Positions 11,564 to 22,600 of a stretch of 64,000 nt of DNA are shown here, in pieces. Each line of letters opens with the position of its first letter. The stretch's first letter is position 1. The stretch lies in contig NC_088208.1 in the NCBI RefSeq assembly GCF_037126465.1, positions 41,702,685 through 41,766,684 on the forward strand, given 5' to 3'. The notes beneath the pieces are model-generated. The model did not search any database. It was given only the letters and a program-made list of their open reading frames with translations, and had not been told where the DNA came from. This DNA comes from Ornithodoros turicata (taxonomy: Eukaryota > Arthropoda > Arachnida > Ixodida > Argasidae). A program made the translations under genes and the position numbers.

Positions 11564-12150
11564 TACAGGGTGTGTGCAGAAAAACATGACCCGCATTTTT
11601 ACATGTAACTCGTTGTCTACTTAGCCGAGGAACTTCCGGTGGCGCACGACTGCGTATTTATGCGTGCGAAAGCTACAAAAAAATCCTGGAAGCCATACTC
11701 AGTGTAAAAAAATAAACAGAGCGCGAAAACATGAGCTTCCATGCATTAGAATAGGGCGGTCATGACAGTGCATGGTAGTGTATTTCGGTCTCATGAGAGT
11801 TAAGTGCAGGCACCGCTAGGGGTACTGCCGATGAGCATCCATGTGGGACACCGTTTCGATTTATGCACCGATAGCTCCACTAGCGGTACTTGAACACAAC
11901 TCTCCTACATACACCGTGTTGCCCTTTCACATACATCCTGTTGTCCACCATGTTGCCCTATTCTGATGCACGGAAGCCGACGTTTTCGTTGTTCCGTTTA
12001 CTTTTTAAGCTGGGTATGGCTTCCACAATTTTTCTACAGATTTCGCACGCATAAATGCGCCATCGTGCGCCACCGGAAGTTCGTTAGTCAGGTAGGCAAC
12101 ATGCTATGTGCCTAAATATGCGGGTCACGTTTCTCTGCACACACCCTGTA
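11564..12150. mobile_element. Foldback element with TACAGGGTG tip, 587 bp
   Basis: The left end is TACAGGGTGTGTGCAGA and the right end is its exact reverse complement. The arms pair over more than 200 bp. Paired blocks include GACCCGCAT, GAACTTCCGGTGGCGCACGA, TTTATGCGTGCGAAA, GGAAGCCATAC and AGAATAGGGC. There is no transposase. Only the terminal nonamer is shared with the foldback elements at 122, 29848 and 61063; interiors are unrelated. Confidence 0.82.
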
Positions 12151-12157
12151 TAACAGG

Positions 12158-12505
12158 GGGGTCGGACTCGCTCAAAAAAGCGTGCTGCCATCCGTTGAGC
12201 GGGAGCTGCCATCCGTTGGTCATGGAAGGCGTTGCCTTCCGTTGGCTGCTTCATTCTGCCACGGTCCTTGATTCCGCTAAACTTGACGTGCTCGTCTTCC
12301 TAAATTCATCACATGATATCAAAATTCGTCGTATCTCATACGTATTCGTTAAACAAATAAGCAGCAAATATTTTCCCTCTACATCACTTGCTGTCGTTCC
12401 TTCGTTCACTTTATTATCACGAAACTTGACAGGCCAGAGCATGGGATGGCGGGCGGTTTCGTTTTTGGCATTTCCAGTTCCCGTTGGTTCGCAGAGCAGC
12501 ATGAA
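12158..12505 (+). repeat. Dispersed repeat, copy A
   Basis: The segment starts near gactcgctcaaaaa and runs through gctgccatccgttgg, cgctaaacttgacg, taaattcatc, ttaaacaaataagcag and tttattatcacgaaac to a tttcgtttttgg block. A second copy in the same orientation lies at 55770-56130 with the blocks in the same order. No inverted ends were found, so the class is unknown. Confidence 0.65.
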
Positions 12506-12711
12506 AATGGCGGTTTCTCTCAGGCTGTGTCTCTAGGCCAACATATATAATACAGGAGAGCAAGAGAGAACTGGAGGCTGGAACAACATAGAATGGACAA
12601 ATACATACAAAGCCTCAAATTGCCTAAGAAATGAACGATGAAAGATCATGTAATACAGGCCTGAAAGCGGTTTCCCCAGTTGGCCGCGTGTGCAGGCAGT
12701 GGCGCTCGTTC

Positions 12712-14014
12712 CGATGATGATGATGATGATCGTGTTGGCCGTTCCCTTTATACCGGGCGGACAGCGTTCTGCGGGGGCAGTGCGTGTCCTAGCCTAAAAA
12801 CACAGTTCCTCAGTCTTTTTCACCAGTTGTGGTCCTGTTATTGTTCCTGTGGGTTTTCTCCCACCACATACTCAGACGTCGTTTGACTGCATCGACGTAT
12901 TTTCCTGTGCCGAATCCAAGCGCTTCCTCTAGAGATGGCGCTTCTATCGTAGGTGTCAGCTTCGTACATTCCACTACGATGTGTGATATCGATTTAGTTA
13001 GTTAGTTCCAGTACCTAAACCCTTTTAAGACAGGGTGGGCGCTTGTATCAAGCGCCTCAGGAGTAACTTGGCTGTCGCCGTAAAGTCAACTACACTACAC
13101 CATAGTCAATAGCCACACAGACTACACTACTGCAGGCAGGCGGCGCAGTTGAGGTCCATATCTGTTCCGTCCGGCTGTGGCTTTGATTCAGGATCCGGCT
13201 CTGGCTGCGTGGTTTCCCATCCGTGACCGCGCCGAACCTTCATCCACCATTCTCGTGTTCGTAGTACTCCTGCGCGTGCTTCAAATAACAGTGAGCTTCC
13301 AATGGAGTTGTCGTAGATCTTCTCGGTGTTGATTTCGTTTTTCCCTTTCACGTATGTTTGTAGTGCCGATTTCAGTTGTGCGCCCTTTAGCCAATTAGAG
13401 GTTTCCCAGTAGTGAACCTGCTCACGGATCTCCCGTCCGCTGAGTATCGTCTCGTCGGATAGTGTCATTTGCGCTATGCCTACTTCGCTCATCAGTGTTC
13501 TTGTCTTTTTCCTCCAGGCAGTGGAGGTGTCCATGTAGATAAGGTGTCGGTATATCTGGTTAACAAGGTCAGATTCAGGTGCTGTTCGTAATCTTTCTTC
13601 ATAGGAGATTTTCGCGACCGCTTCTCTGGCTTGGAAGCTAGACCATCCGAGGTCACCCTGGATGGCAGCGTTTGGTGCAGATCTGCCTGTCTCAGTCTGC
13701 TTCTTCTCGAGGAAACGGGTCGTGGTTGCTGCTATACAGAGAACTGCGTTGCCGTATGTGAGGCTTGGAACCGCCACTGTTTTCCAGAGTTCACGTAGCA
13801 CTTCGAATCTGTTGAACGACCACAGAGCCTGAGCGCGGAGCATACCTGCCGATCTGCTTGCCTTGTTCTTTAGTGCTGTTTCATGTTCCTTTAGGTAGTG
13901 GCGTTCTGATGTAATTATTACTCCTAGGTATTTAGTTTGCTGTGTGATTTCTACGGGTCTTTCTTGTAGGGTTCCGTGGCCCAAATTGATGTCGATGTTG
14001 TTGGGAACGACCTA
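12712..14014 (-). pseudogene. LINE retrotransposon ORF2 3' part, interrupted
   Basis: Read on the minus strand, about 290 codons (13127-14014) correspond to the reverse-transcriptase thumb and C-terminal region of a non-LTR retrotransposon. They include TKYLGVIITS, AVPSLTYGNAVL and a late FEARAGVLRTREWW, and end in CAAC, the first half of a CxxC...H...C zinc finger. The second half (SISHIVVECTKL, then LEEALGFG) is found about 140 bp farther on, after an insertion at 12985-13126. The element ends in an (ATC)n tract at about 12714-12735. The 5' part with endonuclease and RT catalytic motifs is absent, as usual for 5'-truncated copies. The trinucleotide tail and the zinc finger suggest an I-like lineage; this is not certain. 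Confidence 0.82.
12985..13126. repeat. Insertion splitting the LINE zinc-finger region
   Basis: Roughly 140 bp separate the CAAC and SISHIVVEC halves of the LINE zinc finger and introduce a stop codon. Read on the minus strand the insert runs from tagtgtagtctgtg to gaactaactaactaaat. It contains the imperfect palindrome ggcgcttgtatcaagcgcc and ends in an AACT/TAACT short repeat. It could be a SINE-like unit; I see no clear tRNA A and B boxes. Confidence 0.5.
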
Positions 14015-14069
14015 TTTGTATGGCGGCCTGCGCCAAGTTTCGTATTTCCCGCCGCATGCCGCATCCACT

Positions 14070-14945
14070 GATCCATAGGCGCCGACTGCGGGGGCCCTTG
14101 CCCCCCCGGAACATGAACTAGGGGGGCGCCGCCTCCCCCGGGAAGTCCCGCTAAGAGACTGACACCAACCTTTGGGGCTCGGCGCGCCAGGCGTCAAAAG
14201 AGCGAAGAGGCACCAACCCCAAAAATTGATCTCGCAATTTGTAAAATATGTATCCGCCCACCATACTCATTATCACAGTAGAAGGTGAGGCGAAGAAACA
14301 CAGAGGATGACACAACACACAGGCTGAATTTCGCCCAAAGCAATCAGGTCAATGAAACGAAGCAGTCGAAAAGGTACCAGCAGCTGCGAGGTGTAACGGT
14401 AGGATCTTCGGAACGCATATCCGTTGGGAGCGGGTTCAACTCTCGCTGCTCCATTTCGTTCACCATATTCATTAAATTGCGCGCATTTCGGCTCAAACAC
14501 CGAGGATTCAATGCATTTTGTTCCTTTTGCACTCAGTTTTCAAAGGCGTAATGCCTTCAGTTGTGCACATGTACATGTTCACTGTTTACGTTCTCTCTGT
14601 TTTTCTTTTTGTTTTGTTTTTTCTGTTCTTCCTTCGTCTTATTTCCATACCAGTTCTGCATACATCATAGGATCCCGCCGGAGTGTGTGATTCTTCAACT
14701 TTAGTTTTGTGTTCATCATCTTTCTTTTCTTTCCTTCTTTTTGTTTTCTTTTGCTTTCTTCTTTTCTTTGCCTTTTCCTTCCCCCTTTCATTTTTTTGTT
14801 GGAATAACAAGCCGACATCCATCTGGCTTTCTTTTCCTTTCTTTTTTTTTTCTTAATAAACATATCCCCCCCCCCCCGCCAGAGTACTTACTTCGCGGTG
14901 CGCCCTTGCCCCCCCCCCCCCCCCCCTGGGAAAATGAAAACTCTC
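14070..14945. repeat. Low-complexity C-rich and pyrimidine-rich tract
   Basis: A gcgccgactgcgggggcccttgc-like motif followed by C runs occurs near 14090, and a related cgcccttgcccc motif with long C runs near 14866-14928. Between them, 14590-14850 is strongly T/C-rich with cttttct words. Apparent ORFs rich in K/R or P/F are composition artefacts. Confidence 0.5.
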
Positions 14946-15121
14946 CGCCTCTGCACTGATCTCTGCCGCATCTAATCGTTTTGAAAAAAGAAGTAATTTC
15001 TCAACGGTAATATGGATTAGCGCCATGATTGCATTCACGACCCGTCTGGAAGGAGGGATGTTACATGACCGTGAGGTATGCGCTTGTGCGTGTCGCTTTA
15101 TATATGTCGCTCATATATATA

Positions 15122-15126
<5 letters not shown>

Positions 15127-15152
<26 letters not shown>
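15127..15152. repeat. (TA)n microsatellite
   Basis: An uninterrupted TA run follows an interrupted one that begins near 15098. A second, shorter TA run at about 15478-15497 directly abuts the right end of the hairpin at 15261-15479. Confidence 0.8.
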
Positions 15153-15260
15153 ATGCAGGAAAGAAAGCCATCAAAGGAACAAATAAATGATACTAGACGT
15201 GTTTGTAATTCAAACTTACAGATTAACATGGCTTCTATGGCTGCACGCAGAGAAACAGAT

Positions 15261-15479
15261 ACTCATGGAACGATGCGGCAGCACCAGAGGACACGTGTTT
15301 CGCCGTGTTTGCGGCTCGTCGGCCCTGGGTAGCTGCGCATCGTTCCGAATTGACAAACCAGGGCTCGCTGAGTGATCCCTGGTTTGTCAATTCGGAATGA
15401 TGCGCAGCTACCCAGGGCCGACGAGCCGCAAACACGGCGAAACACGTGTCCTCTGGTGCTGCCGCATCGTTCCATGAGT
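15261..15479. repeat. Near-perfect 219-bp hairpin (two 103-bp arms)
   Basis: The left arm 15261-15363 and right arm 15377-15479 are reverse complements along about 103 bp with one mismatch seen (cgttccg against the complement of cggaatg). They are separated by a 13-nt loop. The arms contain acacgtgtttcgccgtgttt and read equally in both directions, which explains the mirror-image ORFs there. Such identity implies a very recent inverted duplication or ongoing gene conversion. The right edge runs directly into TA repeats. Confidence 0.9.
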
Positions 15480-15774
15480 ATATATATATATATATAATAA
15501 AAATAAAATAATAATAATAATAAATATATAAAAATTTTGGTGATTTTGATGAATGAATGATCGCGATGGGGCAATAGCCTGCACGTTCACGTGCCCTCTC
15601 AGTGGGGAGGAAAAATTGCCACCAACTTTTTTGACGTAATTTTGGGCCATTTCATTGAATTTATATTATTCTTACACTGTGACAGAGCAGGATGACAATA
15701 TTGTGAAGAATATGAACCGTGGGAGTTTCGATTCCCAAAAGCGGGTATCAGCAGTTTAACTGGCACTACTGAAC

Positions 15775-16144
15775 AAAACGTAGACAAATACTCATTTGTC
15801 CCTCTATTACAAAGCTATACTAACAGTGGTTATTTACAAATATGTACGACACATATATATTTCTGAGCTATTTACATGGAGTTGTGCTTGCGACACGGTT
15901 GTCTAGAACCTGGATATTATGATTCCACAGCGTCCTTCGGTCCCTCACAAAACTCGCCTTGTAAATCAGAATTGATTGTTCGTGTTTACTACTCGCTTTA
16001 AGCAGCCACTTTTATGGGAGACCAAAGGATGCCGTGGAATATCATGAGACAACCGTGTCGCAAGCAGTACCTACTACTCCGTGTAAATAACCACTGTTAG
16101 TATAGCTTTGTTTTGAGGGACAAATGAGTATTTGTCTACGTTTT
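15775..16144. mobile_element. MITE, 370 bp
   Basis: The ends AAAACGTAGACAAATACTC and its complement delimit the element. The arms then share CATTTGTCCCTC, CAAAGCTATACTAACAGTGG and TTATTTAC, and farther in GACACGGTTGTCT. The interior is non-coding. No obvious target duplication. Confidence 0.78.
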
Positions 16145-16536
16145 TAATTTATACGGCAACCGCGTTCCGAGAAACGAGTCCAAGAATATCAGAGCATTCT
16201 GAATGCCGTATAATGCTGTTGCTAGGCTTAAAGCAGCACCGATCAGATGTCATTTAAGTGTGGCTATAGGCTATAGTATTCGATAGTCCAAGCCACCAGG
16301 ACAAAAACTGCGCAAGTTTCATTCCAATCGACGGTGCAATTAATTATTATTATTAATTATTATTACCAAATTTCGTTGATATTAGACATGCATACGATTT
16401 TCAACGCTTTTTCGAAATGTGTCCGAAGATCTTGCCACTGATCTCGATTGTAAAAGGCTGGATCGCGGATAGGGAGCGCGAGCGTGAAGAAACCGGCCGC
16501 CATCTTACTGTACCCACAACAGTCGCCGCAGCGATC

Positions 16537-16605
16537 ATGTCAACTTCTTGCAATTACGGTCGTACCAACCGTACTGGCAAGGATACAGGGCCTAAATTTA
16601 TACAG
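16537..16605 (+). pseudogene. THAP-domain-like first coding exon, one zinc ligand lost
   Basis: ATG at 16537 opens 23 codons (MSTSCNYGRTNRTGKDTG, then PKFIQ) that end at a GTGAGT donor. THAP zinc-dependent DNA-binding domains typically start with C-x(2-4)-C followed by N/R-rich residues, K-D and an F-x-F segment. Here the second expected cysteine is Arg (CGT, one base from TGT). A GCCGCCATCTT YY1-like motif about 40 bp upstream fits a real former promoter. I did not find the second exon downstream, where an hAT element now sits. It is either a decayed gene start or a chance resemblance. Confidence 0.4.
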
Positions 16606-17336
16606 GTGAGTCACTCTTCATCAAGGAATAAATAGGCGTCCATTCTGTATATTTAGTTGACCATTATGAAGTGCTTTTTGCCCAAAACGAGCACTGGATG
16701 CAGGTTGCTTGATCGCTCTTCCGACGTTCAATCGAGCACACTTGCATTTTACCCGGAGGCAAATACATTTTGAGTGCATAATATGCTTGAGAGAACGTGT
16801 TACACTACACTGGTAGTGTTGTCATCAATATATGTGCGAACACTCGAGAGCTTTTCTGCATGCATTGCTAGCATGGTACACGGTGCTCTCTACGGAAGCA
16901 AGTGCACATTCATTTCTTTGAATTACCTTTGCGCACAAGTTCGGTATTACGTCATAATGAGACCAAGATTGTCACAATTTTTCATGTATTGGTATTGTTT
17001 TGTGCCTTGGTTTGATTTGTGACAAAGAATCCTACGTAACGGCGTGTAGCACGACTTGAATAACGCCTTTGTGTCTGAGCTGTATCGTCAGCTTACCAGG
17101 GTCAAGTACCAGGGTAATGTAAAAAAATACATCTCAACAACAACAAAAATTAAGCTAAATACTAGAAGAAAGACGACAACAAAAAAAGAAAATGTAATTG
17201 CAGAGGCTGATGCAATGTGAAGACGCCACGGCAATTCAAACTTCAAACGGCGAGAGGGAGAGGAGAGAGCGAGCGACGGAGCGAGAAGCGAGAGTGGCAG
17301 GTGTGGCAGTTGGAAGTTAGAACTTCGACGCGTCGC

Positions 17337-18555
17337 CAGGGTTGCCAGATTTGGCTAGAAATAGCCAAATTTGGCTAATATTGCTCGCATTTGGCGGGTA
17401 AAAATCGGGTTTGGCTATTTGGCTAGTTTTGGGCTATTTTCTGAATTTTGACCGTGATTCCGTTTAGAAACGATGAAAATGTGAAACAAGAGAAAAATCC
17501 ATTGTTTCATACGTTCCTTGAATCCACGGCTGCGTCAGTGCGTTCCCCTTGACCTTGAAAGCTCGCGTTTATGCGACAAAGTTTCGCTTTGCTGAATGCT
17601 GATGCAATGCTCCCACCTGCAGGATGAGGAAAAACTGGGTGTGATGGAAAGATCCACCTTGTCGCCTGTGTCAAAATTGTGTTGAGACAACTTCGATTGA
17701 ACTTAGAAGTACTGGAATCTCTACAGCTGCTACAATGCAACAATCTTGAGAAAACATATTTTCTATCTTATATCTATCTATATGCGGAAAATTATAATTT
17801 TCCGCATTTCGCGGATCGTTTCGCAACCTGATTCCTGGCGACTCAGTCTCTGATATCGAATCTGAGTTCTCGCTGCTGCAGATTGTTATAAAGGACGCAC
17901 GGGATGAGAACACGCCCAAGTTCTGGATAAAACTGCGACGCATGGAAAACAGCATTGGGAAAAAGATGTTCCCGAATCTGTCGGGGTTCGCTATCGGCCT
18001 GCTCAGCGTCCCGATCTCCAATGCTGTCGTAGAAAGAGTATTTAGTCAGGTTACTGTTATGAAAACAGACCTGAGGAACCGTTTGTCTTTGACCACCCTC
18101 GAGACCCTCCTGTGGCTGTGCCGATTTCAAGCCGTCAGACAACCTCCTAAAGAAGTTCACGAGCGACGTGCTTTATGGAGAAAGTCAATGGGAAGAAACT
18201 GCGGACGAGGATCCTGAAGACCCGGGAAACAACTCCGACGAATGTCCTTAGCAGTCTACAATTGACTGGAGCTTGAATTTTTCATATTTTCCTTCGTTCT
18301 AATCGCATCATTTCACGAATAATAAATGCCTGTCATTCATTCAATGCACGGCTGTCGTTTCTGCGTCAGCAGTCAAACCGAAACGGATAACAAGGAAGGA
18401 CAAGGAGCGCCTCCCGCAGCATGTGTAGCATGCACAAACACGTCGGGCGCTTTTGGCTATTTTTTTGGCTAGAAGGTACTGGCGTACTGGCTATATTTTG
18501 GCTACAGGTGGCCGGAAAACGGGCTATACAAGGCCTTCGCCATCTGGCAACCCTG
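17337..18555 (+). mobile_element. Internally deleted hAT transposon with exact 8-bp target duplication
   Basis: The inverted ends CAGGGTTGCCAGAT and ATCTGGCAACCCTG enclose 1219 bp. They are flanked on both sides by CGCGTCGC (17329-17336 and 18556-18563), the 8-bp duplication expected for hAT. Sub-terminal regions are full of TTGGCTA words on both sides. Only the C-terminal part of the transposase remains, so the element needs a helper. Confidence 0.92.
17810..18217 (+). pseudogene. hAT transposase C-terminal dimerisation domain
   Basis: An open frame of about 135 codons without a proper start contains KFWIKLRRMENSIGKKMFPN, then LSVPISNAVVERVFSQV and KTDLRNRLSLTTLETLLWL. This is the conserved hAT C-terminal dimerisation region (the SNA-x-ER-x-FS and RN-L motifs). 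The N-terminal zinc finger and the acidic catalytic residues are absent. Its frame is intact within the retained portion; function is unlikely by itself. Confidence 0.85.
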
Positions 18556-19173
18556 CGCGTCGCAGCAAGTTGGTTTTCTCTTCAGTAACCGTCGCAAGGA
18601 TGGTGATGGTGTATCTCCTGTGCAGTATTTACGTGTGTTTCAGTGCGCTTTGTAAGACAATGCGATGACAATGGTTCCTGTGCAACACATTGTCGATTTC
18701 CCGGAAGCGTTTTGACGCCAAGAAGACGTAAACGGCGTAGAGGCAAGACCGCACTGTGAAACGCCAATCGGACTGCACGTCGCGAATGTTTGCAGGTATG
18801 AGTGATGACCGTGATGTTTTGATTACTATTAATTAGATGTTTCATTTTAGAAACTTCGGAGGAACTTGAAGAGAAACAGGATAAGAAGATTCCGAACGTA
18901 CGGTGAAGAGGAATGGGGTGTATGTCGCGACCTGCATAGAAAACAGGAGTGTCGTGTCATCTTCTCTAAGAAAATACAAGATGTGAGGTGGCCAACGAAC
19001 GAAAGCTCCCTGTGGTCCGTGAGTGCATCGCACAGTCAGGCATATGCTTTGTCTAGACACAGTGAGTGATCAGACTTATACTGCGTGGGATGTAAATGTA
19101 GAGATGTATTGATTATTTCTTTCTGCTCAGTGTATGCTTTTAGCAGAATAAACGGTAATTACTTGAGCTATAT

Positions 19174-19457
19174 TGTGAGGGTTTTCCTTCCCCCTCCTCC
19201 TCACTCATGCCGCACTTCCCCTGGACTCCAACAGAGGTCGCCCCCTTGCTTACGCAAAAGCTGTGGCATGCGCGCTCGCCGCGTCTGAATGACCAGAGAC
19301 TCCCTTGCCACTAGTCAGTAGTCGTCGCTCGCCATGCTTACTTGACGGTTCTGTTGCTAGTTGTCTGTATCGCTTTCGCCATTAAACGGGTAGTTCGCTG
19401 CCCTCATTGTTCTCCCCAAGCCCTGCCTCATGCCTCTCCAGCCCTGGCATCCCCACA
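19174..19457 (+). repeat. 5' LTR
   Basis: Starts TGTGAGGG and ends CCCCACA, with TG...CA termini. It contains a long reading frame start that continues into Gag but lies upstream of the likely translation start. Confidence 0.93.
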
Positions 19458-19475
19458 TTTGGCGCAGTCGACATC
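19458..19475 (+). other. Primer-binding site
   Basis: TTTGGCGCAGTCGACA follows the 5' LTR. The TGG matches the complement of a tRNA CCA end; the following bases resemble the serine-tRNA type site of some insect Gypsy elements. The tRNA identity is not verified. Confidence 0.65.
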
Positions 19476-19650
19476 AACCCATTGCCTACCCCGCTCGTAC
19501 CACAATGCCGCCCAGCCTCGCTTTGTTCGCTTGTCACCCCGGTTCTCGGACCTTCTCCCAGGCCGCGCCATCTTTGCCTTCTTCCTCGGCTTCGCCGTCT
19601 TGGCCTTGAGCCGCCATATTGTCACGCGGCTTTCGCTCGCTGATTCCACC

Positions 19651-22600
19651 ATGCCGGGTATCAATTGGCGGGAATTGGACGCCGCTACGATGGCAGGCCT
19701 CAGCCCACTTCTAATTCGGGATGAACTCTCACGTCGCGATCTTGACACAACCGGCTCGGACGCAGAACTCGTCCAGCGTCTCCAAGCCTGCCTTGACGCA
19801 GAACGTTCCACAGCATCCACAACACGGGAAACGCTCCAAGATATCCCTCAAGCTCCTGTGCCTTTTGACCCCCGAATTTTACAACAGCTTACAGCATCCA
19901 TCAACACACTGACACATATCCTGCAACAAGCCCAACAACCCCCGCAATCTCTACCAATGACTATGAGTGTGCCTTCAGAGATAGCTACGTCAACTCTTCC
20001 TATGTCTCCTCCATTGTGTGAAACCATGCTCCACTCAAGCAACACATCCCAAGCGTCGACAGCGGACCACGGAGTCAGCGCCATTCCATCGCCCCATCCC
20101 CAAACCGCACCTCAGTCTGCTTTGCATCCTGTACTTCAGCCTTACCAGATGTCTTACGTTCCTCAAATAAACGTCACCACCATGCCCGACATTTCGTCTA
20201 GCATACCTGCCTTTGAGGACGGCAAGAAACAAAAAGCACGTCTATGGATTGAGGATCTTCAACGAACGCAACAACTGGCATCATGGTCACCAGACACTAC
20301 ACGCTTAATCGCGGCCAGTAAACTGCGCGGCACAGCCAAGAACTGGCATCTGACTTCGGGTCGTGAGTACCCCACGTGGGACTCATGGAAGACTGCCTTC
20401 CTCGACACATTCGCACAGGAAACGTCACTGATCCAGTGGCAGCAGCAGGTTATGGCTACCGTGCAACACAGCTCCCAGTCCCTGCGTGACTACGCCTACG
20501 GAAAGCTCCGTGCTATCAACAAATGCCCTGCTCCCCCCACAGATGCTCAAAAAGTGGAGTACCTACTGCAGGGTATATCAACCCAGTCCACTGCTACAAG
20601 CATCGCCGCACAGCGTCCAGCGTCAGTGGCAGCGTTTCTTGAGATGTGCAATGACATAGATCGCACACTCCAGCATTTGCAACAGCCAACCTCTGTGCCC
20701 CCACGTCACAGTCAGGAGGAATACAAACGCCATCAAAGTCGTCCAAGTGCATCGTTGGGACCCCCCAACACTGGACCACCTAAACACCAACTTGCAAGTC
20801 CCAATACTGCAAATCTCAAGTCTTATCCAGAAGGTCCTCCGCGCCCCCATGCTCTACAACAGCGTGTTCGAATTGCGGACTTAGCCCCGGAACAAAAAGA
20901 AGTCCGGTACGAAGCTCTGTCTCAGCGCTACGGTGCACCAGCATTCCGCCCTGGTGACCCACTAAGCGAAGCTGTCTGCTTCTCGTGTCGTGAGAAAGGC
21001 CACCTCTCCTCCAAGTGCCCTACAAAGCAAGGCCGACAAAATCACGGTTCCTCATCATCAAAGACTGCAACACAGACTACTGCCATACCAGCACCGCCAG
21101 TGCCTCACGCTCTACATACCACCACATCAGAAACTTTTGACGGGTCTCAACTGGAGTGCTCATTTTTTAGAGCTACTATCGCCAGTATCGGACCATGCGA
21201 CGCATTTCCTGACTCTGGGTCAAAAATGACCATTATTCACCAGTCCCTCGTGACCAGCACACAGCTACTTCCTTGGACCCAGCCACCACTGGGAGTAGTC
21301 GGTGGATCGACCGTTCTACCAGAAGGAACGATCTGTCTGAAGATTACAATTGGACCTATTTCTGGAGTCGTAGAGGCTGTTGTCCTCCACAATAACGTGT
21401 TGCCCTTGATTTTGGGTGAGGACTGGTTCCGCGTAACAGGCACCCGCCTTGTCTTTGAGCCACCTAACCCAGCAGAAGTACACCACCCTGCTTCAGGTTC
21501 AGTAGTACAAGCACATCTCAAACTCTATCCTCGTTCATCTTGCGCAGTTGTTCTTCACCAGTCGTCCCTAGCGCAAGGCACAGCACCAGAAGCCCAACCT
21601 ACTCTGGGTCTTCAGGAGTCGTCGCTACCAGATACAAAACCTCCATGGGAGCCCCTTTGCAAAAGCACGGCACCATCACACTGCACTCGTTCTGCACCTG
21701 ATGAAACCGTTACAATACCTGTTCACGACGACTTGCCACCAGCAGCTGTGGGCAAGGAACTGTCGCAGGCACAACAGTCGGAGCTCGCCTCAGTCTTGTC
21801 AACTCACCACAGTGTTTTTGCTCGCAATGAAGATGACATCGGTCATCTAAAAGGACTTGAGCATCACATCGAATTACTACCCAACGCAGTGCCATACAGC
21901 AGGAGTCCATATCGATACTCCCCAGATGACCGTCGGTTTTTGGATGAGCAAACGGATAAACTTCTAAAGCAAGGCATCCTCCTTCCAGCTACAGGGCCAT
22001 GGGCTTTCCCGGCTATCGTCGTCACCAGAGGACAAAAGAAACGACTTTGCGTCAACTACATACCCTTAAACAAACTTACAATCACAGCCGTGCACCCACT
22101 GCCGCATGCAGACGACATCATTCACGATGTAGCAGGAGCATCCTACTTTGCCTGTCTCGATTTAAAGTTTGCCTACTGGCAAGTCAGCCTTCGACCAGAG
22201 GACTATGCTAAGACTGCCTTTATCACACACAGTGGCACTTACATGTGGACACGTATGCCTTTTGGCCTCAAGAATGCCCCATCTACCTTTCAACGTGCCA
22301 TGCAACTTGTGTTCAGCAACTTCAAAGCCCCACAAAAGTCAGGAATTCGTATCTATTTAGATGACATTCTGGTTTTCGCATCATCTTTTCCTGACTTCGT
22401 CGAAGTGCTCCAATTGGTGCTCCACCGCTTGGAACACCATGGACTGAAAGTTTCACTTGATAAGTGTCGTTACGGGCTATCTCGAATCCGTTTTCTAGGA
22501 TTCATCCTCTGCAGCGACGGGAAACTCCCCGATCCAACCAAAGTGACCGCCATGTTAAACATCCCAAGACCAACAACACGGAAGCAAGTTCTCTCCTGGG

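Noticed and set aside
14586..14863. Lys/Arg-rich minus-strand proteins
   Set aside because: They are translations of a pyrimidine-rich low-complexity tract.
15235..15574. Paired ORFs on both strands around 15.3-15.5 kb
   Set aside because: Both are products of the two arms of the same hairpin.
19342..19650. N-terminal extension of Gag starting in the LTR
   Set aside because: The same frame start exists in the 3' LTR, and the sequence between is LTR, primer site and leader. ATG 19651 has the better context and begins a domain.
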